Shown in pieces: positions 57,770 through 64,000 of a DNA stretch of 64,000 bases; the stretch's first letter is position 1, and each line of letters begins with the position of its first letter. This stretch comes from Chaenocephalus aceratus. Its lineage: Eukaryota; Chordata; Actinopteri; Perciformes; Channichthyidae. The position numbers and the translations under genes were made by a program. The notes beneath the pieces were generated by a model that was not told where the DNA came from, did not search any database, and saw only the letters and a list, made by a program, of their open reading frames with translations. The DNA is taken from positions 36,594,161 through 36,658,160 of the forward strand of contig CM043789.1 of assembly GCA_023974075.1 (NCBI GenBank), in the 5' to 3' direction.

Positions 57770-60700
57770 CTATGAGGCAAAGCTTAGTCTGAACAACATG
57801 GTCTGAGGTGTGGTGACATCAGCTACTGCCAGCTCCTGTCCGTCACTCAGCCCCAGATCTGGAAAAAACATGTTCATATAAACAGTGAGTCAGCATATTC
57901 ACAGTCTTCAGTTCCTAGGAAACATATTCAGTAAACAAAACATCTCACCCTTGAGGGTTTTGGATAGATTTGGCCGCGTCCTCTGTTCGATTGAAGCGAC
58001 AGACTGTAAAACAAAATACAAATTAGGCTTAAACCAACATTTGCATAATAATAATAGATTTCATTTGTTAGTGCTTTTACAGGTGCTCAAAGACGCTTTA
58101 CATATATAGTGAAGATAAAATAAAATAAAGGAACAACAAATAAATATATAGTTAAAGTTAAAGTCAAATAATACAAAAACAATCACACATTAAAAGCCAG
58201 ATTGAAGAGGTGAGTTGAGTCTTTTGAAGGTGGTGAGGTCAGTGCAGTCTCTGATGGGTTGGGGGAGTGGGTTACCTAATTGACCTAATTGACCTAATTG
58301 AGCCAGGAGGCATTAGACTCAAATACACTGCAAACACAAAACAGTGTAAAAAGGTTAATTACCTGTAAATATAATGTTTTGTTCTTTCCTTCCACTGTTG
58401 CGGTTATAGCAGGGGATTTCATTTGTCTGAAATACATATATTGTTGTTAAAGACAATGTCGAATGACCCAATAAGCAAATATAACCGTAAGCAGAACTTA
58501 ATTTAGGATGGTACAGGGCAGTAATAAAACACAATAAGGCAACTTCACTTACAGGGAGGCACTTTCAGTCAGGAAGTCCAACAACTCCTGGAGTTTTGAA
58601 GTTGGAGAAAAGTGCAAGTCCAGAGGTACTTGGCTGCAGGCTGAACAGTCTTCCTGAATCAGAAGAAGAACATAAACGTGTGTGTTACAAAAAGAGGACA
58701 CTTTATAATTGTAGCAAACTTGAGCTGGCAGGTGAAATTCAAGGACCAACCTTTCGTTCTGCTTCAAACGTGTAGGTGTATAGGCCGTCAACATCATTGA
58801 ACACCATGTAGTTATTGAGAGGTATATAGGCACTGCAGACGCAAAAGATAATATCATGAGGAAAAGCCGTGGGTTGTTTGTTCAGGTCTTTACTGTGTGC
58901 ATGTGTGTGCAAGCAGAACCTGCAAACTCACCTTGTTGCTAATTTGAAAACCTCAGTTGCGCAAGCAGCTGGTAAAAACAAGTCAGGGAAATAAAACAGT
59001 TATGTCCGGGTACACAGTGTATTCAGTACAGTTTGAAAATAATTGATCTTTTATATGACAGGGCTTACTTTCAGCTCTCTACTGACATGCCTTCACTTTT
59101 ATTATGTCTTGCTACTTACCAGCTATGACAGCATTTGTAGACGCTACAGCTGGAATGATCCTCTTCACAACCCCTGCAACATTTAATAAGGACATTGAAA
59201 ATATGTTGTACTTACTGCTAAAAATAGACAGTAAAAAACACATTTAAAACATGCAATGTGTCTTATCTTTAAAAGAGAGGACATTGTGTTTTATAGACAC
59301 AAACTAATGTATCAAACTCCCAAAAATAATGTGTTATATTATATTTACTTTGGTACTTTGTCTCCCAGCTGCGAGACAAACAACATGTTCTGGTGGTGAC
59401 AGACAGAGGAGCCCCGAGTGCTTACCCTGTGTTAGTCTGTATGTGACTCCAGTGATTTTGAACTCTGCTGCCCTCTCCAGGGATCTCTGGTACACCCACT
59501 GGATGTGCTCTGGGTCATCCCCATCCAGGACCACACCATCTAATCCACACACACACACACATATGAAGAATAACTTAAGTTAACCTTGTTTGTAAAGGTC
59601 CTGGGGTCATGGGGCTACTTAATGATCGCCGTTCAAATTAAAAAACAGAATTCAACCGAAATAACAACTGTGGTGTGATTCTTACCTCCAAAGGGAGTCT
59701 CTTTGGGCCACTGCAGCATGCGGACATACTCCACACAATGTTCTGGCAGACGAGGCATGGAGGCGATTGTGCACATGGGGAAGTTGATCTACAAAGACAA
59801 GTCCATTTTAGCAACAAACTGGAGATGAACTGCTTATGTAAGACTAAGTTGTGGTTGTTTTTTTAAATGCTACCTCACCTGAGGAGGGTAAAGTTCAAGG
59901 GTACAGTCGATGCAGGCGGTCATGCCCGGGAGAATGACTCTGGCGTTTCCTTTAAAGCCTTCAGTCCCACCATCAATGAGAGGAATGATGGAGCTTGGGT
60001 CTAAGACGCCATCATCGTACGCCAGCAAAGACAGCTGCAGAAAGAGACACGGAGAGATTTATTGCAGAACGTTGTACATCGTTACAATTGTAAATGTAAG
60101 CATTGAAGATAAGAGTAGAGAATAAAAAGGACTGTGACAAAGATTGCAGTGAAGAGGGAGAACTCACCAGCATACCATTCATCCACCTCCTGGCAAGTAT
60201 AGAGTCCAGGCCACAGACAATTATATGGAATTCTAGATGATGACAGGAATATGAATAAATACATTTGAACACATATCTGATATTGACAAAATGTCAGGAT
60301 GCACAAAGTTAAAGCATTGTATGCACTATAGCGATAGAAAAATATAACACAGCGTCATTTAAATCTTATCAGTGACTATGTGAGACGTACTGAGGAGAAG
60401 TTCAGAAAAACAAGCAAGTTGCTAATCTTGTAAACAGCTGAAATGTGTTTCCCTTGGTTACTGGTGGTTTGTTTTCAGCAGAAAGTGAATGTGAGTTTAT
60501 CAGACATCAAACAAAATAATAAACTTCCTACATTGTTACACCCCTTCCACCCTGACATTAGGAAAGTTGGGTCTGAATAGTCTATAGATACTTACGTCTG
60601 TAGAAGGTTTCATCTAAGTCTTGGATTTTCTTAAAATGTCTGCTCAAGAATTAAGGAGAATCTATGTTTGGACATAATGGTCCATTCATTTCCAGATGTA

Positions 60701-62856
60701 ACAAGCAGGGTTCATACATGGCTTCTCCATGACCTTTACCTAATGTTCCATGACCAAAAAAATAATTCTTTCTCAGCGTACCACTGAAAATGGTTTATTT
60801 TAACATGGAACAGGAACATAAGGTCTGCATATGAAACATGTTGTGCCTAAAACAAATCAAATAGGCTTACTAGCTTCTACACGCTAAAGCAACTCAGATC
60901 TCAGTTAAATGCCATTTTACGTTTCATTACTATACAGTATTTATTATCATTATAGTATTACTATGTCGGCGATTAGATAAAATATAAATTATATTTGATG
61001 CAACTTTAGTTACATTTCTATGACTTTGGGACAAATATTGTTTTCCATAACTTTTCCAGGGCCTGGATAGCATTTTGAATTTCCATGACTTTTCCAGGTT
61101 TTTAATGACCGTCAGAACCCTGAACAAGGATGTTTCTATTCTACATTCTTAAATTCAGTTTTCCGACATGGGGATGAGCTGCACGCACCATTTTACACAC
61201 ATTTGACCACATGGATTGTGATTTGGGTTTTTAAACAATTGCATTGATATCAAGCATCTTACATGTTGCAATAGTTAAATTAAAAGGATACGGGACTACA
61301 CAGCATCCAGGTATGCGGCTGTTGATGAAATCAGCTGCAACGTCCGCCTTGGGCCGACCTATATCTTTTGGTCTGGTCAACACAACGCACACACGTTAAA
61401 ATAACATATCTGATTGCTTCACAGATAACATTAAAGGATAAAACGGGCTCAAAGTTTACATAGATTTGTTTTACATAACTGACCTGAAGAGGAACTGTCG
61501 ATTCAAGTTGGACACATCAATGGTGTCCATGTCGACAACATGAATGTTGCGAAATCCGGATAAAGCCTGAGCCACAACATGAGTAATAACAAAGAACAAA
61601 GTGTTAGTCATTCATTAAAGTACAAATTAGACCTTCTTGAAAAAAGTAAATATAAAAAGGTGATCATACCAGATCTTTCAGCAGCTCACATCCCAGTCCA
61701 CCTGCGCCAATGACCAGGATTTTGCATGTTTCTAACAAAAACTGCATCGACTGTTGCGAGAGGCGATACATAAATGATAGATTAGAGCAATGCTTGATAG
61801 CACAGATCAAATACAACAAAAACACTTGCATGTAACTCTTACCTCTGTGCTGGGTTCAAAGTCAGGATGTGTGAAGGGCCCCGATCTTTCCAGAAACTTT
61901 TTGACGTGGTTCCACCGCCCTTCCCACTCACAGGAGCGTCCGCTGCCTCCATCCACCACCATCCTGTAGAAACAATATGCACATTTAGGATGCATCTTCA
62001 GCAGTATTTAATGATAGATGACATACTAAACTTTGTATGATAAGTCTACTGAGATAGATAGATGGATAGATAGGTAGATAGATGGATAGACAGTCTATTT
62101 ATCCCAATAAATGATTTCATGATCATGCGACAACAAGAAATCAACCATTACTAAATTGTTGTGACTGAATTTCACATAGTAAAGGTGCTATGTGCCGTTC
62201 ACAGCAGACCATGCAATAACTGCAGACATGCAATAGACTATATATTGAGTGCTATATTAGCAATGGCTAATGTGTTGGTGTTTTCCATACGTCTGTGTCT
62301 GCTCTCACATGTGTATTGTTTGTTTTTTAACCATCCCATGAATATATGTCCTAGAAAAACTGAGTATTACTGACATGTGGGCGTTTCTCTCCCTTGTCTC
62401 ACTCACGCTAGGCAGCTATGCTAGGTGAATAGCTAGCATGTCAACAGTGAGAAGGTACAGTAAACACCTCTTACTTTGCATAGAGGGGCAATATACCATC
62501 ATTAACTTTACGGTATATACGTGTTAGCTACTCACAAACAACCAATCAGTAATGTTTTCCCTAATTTAGAGTCAGCATATTCTGTTTAAAACCACTATGA
62601 GATTAGCTTCTTCGGCTAATGTTAACCTTCCTCCTGGCTGGTAACCTCAAACCTTCTACCATTTCATCACTAACTTCTCAGTCAGCTCCACTACTCTGCT
62701 TCTTTTCTTCTCCCTAAAAAGAGAGAATAAAAGAAGGTTCATTCATGCTGTGCTTTCGTAGGTTAATGAGATTTGAAAGCATCTTTCGGGCACTTAATTA
62801 CTGTGATTCTTGCTCGTTTCTTCGGCAGCTACTTACGGCTCATCCGTGTCCGCCAT
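57770..62856 (-). CDS. uba3: UBA3, catalytic subunit of the NEDD8-activating enzyme
   Basis: With NAE1, UBA3 adenylates NEDD8, binds it by a thioester and passes it to UBE2M, feeding cullin neddylation. Coding exons: 62856-62837, 62713-62675, 61963-61843, 61750-61670, 61566-61484, 61372-61292, 60639-60596, 60232-60168, 60034-59879, 59788-59686, 59539-59426, 59173-59120, 58968-58932, 58832-58751, 58653-58553, 58426-58363, 58003-57949, 57858-57770. Phases close to give 462 residues (human 463). The nucleotide-binding loop GAGGLG is at 75-80, SNLNRQF at 106-112, the catalytic Cys at 236 in [15 protein letters not shown], and CxxC pairs at 219/222 and 363/366 fit the structural zinc site. The C-terminal part (about 368-462) is the ubiquitin-like E2-binding domain. 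No indels or stops. The start overlaps an AACATGGCGGAC YY1-like motif. Confidence 0.98.
60706..61122. mobile_element. hAT-like MITE in UBA3 intron
   Basis: Ends CAGGGTTC and GAACCCTG are inverted. AACAAG flanks both sides (60700-60705 and 61123-61128), six rather than eight bases. It contains CATGACTTTTCCAGG, a motif I recall from fish hAT MITEs. It lies between the UBA3 exons at 60596-60639 and 61292-61372. Confidence 0.6.
62045..62098. repeat. (GATA)n microsatellite in UBA3 intron
   Basis: GATAGATAGATGG-type repeats with GGTA and GACA variants. Confidence 0.85.
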
Positions 62857-64000
62857 GTTTGTCTATATGAATGCCTTCAAGGGCCGAATTAAATCGTAGT
62901 AAACACAATACTTCCTTGCTAAAAATTATAAAAGATTCACAAAGACAAATTAAGATTTAGCGGTTGTTTTTATTTGAGACCACCATAGTTATTATGTCGT
63001 GCAGCCAGGCCTCAAATAAGATAAAGGCGCATATAAGATAGCTTTGATATAGTTTAATTTCATTTCCCCGATAATTTTGAAGGCAGCATTGTCCAAAGTA
63101 AACTATAAAATCTGCACACACAGCACAGATCCAACAGGCGGCAGCATTTACCCTTCATTGTGTGTGTTTGTGCATTACATCAGTGCACACCTACTGTACT
63201 GTAGCTGATAGAAAACGTAATATCTGTCAGAAATGTGAATTGTTACAAACTGTATTAAGCACAGATGTCCACATTTTGGAACTTTTTCATACAATAGGAG
63301 TTTGTAGCAATGTAGCTTATGGGTGCGGTGGGTTTAAATATGGCAAAGCCAGTTAAATAATTGACTTGACTAGTAATTACTTGATAATTGCTCTGCTCTG
63401 TAAGGTTCAGTTCAGCCCTATAACTTTCAGCAATTATCTATAAAACCAGCTAACAGCCAAGGAGGGACAGGGGGAGATAAATGGCTAATTTTAATTAAAC
63501 AAACCTGTTTTAAGATCAGAAATTAACTAACTAATTTCCTGGATGCGAAGTATGCCTAATGAATAGATCCTTCACTGTTTTTTACAGCACTTCTTCTTTT
63601 GTAATAATTACGCCATGGACTTGAAACACATATCTGAACATAGGAACTGTTTAAAAAGAATACAAATTTACTTTCACAGATGTATTGCTTTGAGATGCTT
63701 TCTTTGTGAATTGTGGCGCAAAGCATAAATAAGACGTGAAATTGAGGTCTGTTATTCAGTTTAACGACTGTACTATGAGGGCATCTCACTGTGTCCACAT
63801 TGCGCTAATAAATCGAAGTGCTTAATCTCTAATTGAAGAATGATTAATAAACCTTGGATGGGCTTCTTTGCATTTTAAAAGACGTGCCTGTAGGCACAAT
63901 TAATCCATCTGCCTGCAACTGCTCTATTAGTGAATGTAGTGAATACCTTTTGCAGAGGTCACCAAAGATGTACCTAATGTATGCACCATAGACTGTATTA
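62857..64000. other. UBA3 upstream region, no gene recognised
   Basis: AT-rich sequence with only short frames lacking similarity. In other vertebrates ARL6IP5 follows on the opposite strand, but no exon of it is visible within this window. Confidence 0.45.

Overview
The window is a stretch of teleost fish nuclear genome. The evidence is spliced minus-strand genes with short introns and GT-AG boundaries, orthologues of vertebrate proteins, many (CA)n/(GT)n microsatellites, a high density of small hAT-type elements and tRNA-derived SINEs. The gene order EOGT-TMF1-UBA3, all on the minus strand, is that of the vertebrate block known from human chromosome 3p14. The species cannot be named from sequence alone.

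Layout. From 1 to about 17.5 kb there is no recognisable protein. This part holds a fold-back MITE pair at the left edge, a dense run of dinucleotide microsatellites (5.4-11.2 kb), a degenerate telomere-like repeat, and a candidate minus-strand first exon near 12.4-13.0 kb. By synteny that exon could be the 5' end of TAFA4. From 17.6 to 40.3 kb lies EOGT (ER O-GlcNAc transferase), 15 coding exons plus a 5' UTR exon. From 41.5 to 56.0 kb lies TMF1 (Golgi coiled-coil protein), 17 coding exons, fully open. From 57.8 to 62.9 kb lies UBA3 (catalytic subunit of the NEDD8 E1), 18 coding exons, fully open. Only unassigned sequence remains to the right edge, where ARL6IP5 would be expected next.

The most unusual region is the large EOGT intron at 27.1-36.7 kb. 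It carries a tandem array of 21 tRNA-Glu(CUC) units on the plus strand, antisense to EOGT, with a period of about 310-395 bp (one shortened to about 212). Some copies are perfect, some share a G9C change, four have lost their 5' half at one shared junction, and one is only a 5' half fused to spacer. The spacer of every unit contains a second, decayed tRNA-Glu middle segment, and an intermediate form survives just past the array. Array copies have lost the oligo-T expected of a Pol III terminator, while the last unit keeps it. Two further perfect tRNA-Glu genes sit in inverted orientation at 21.4 and 22.2 kb, and a tRNA-Arg(ACG) gene lies in a TMF1 intron.

A second anomaly is that EOGT, but neither TMF1 nor UBA3, carries about twelve small coding indels. 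Splice sites, residues and the C-terminal HDEL signal are otherwise preserved. Early units of the tRNA array are also indel-rich, so locally poor consensus is the leading explanation, with real gene decay the alternative. Several hAT insertions have exact 8-bp target duplications; two of them retain transposase zinc-finger remnants.
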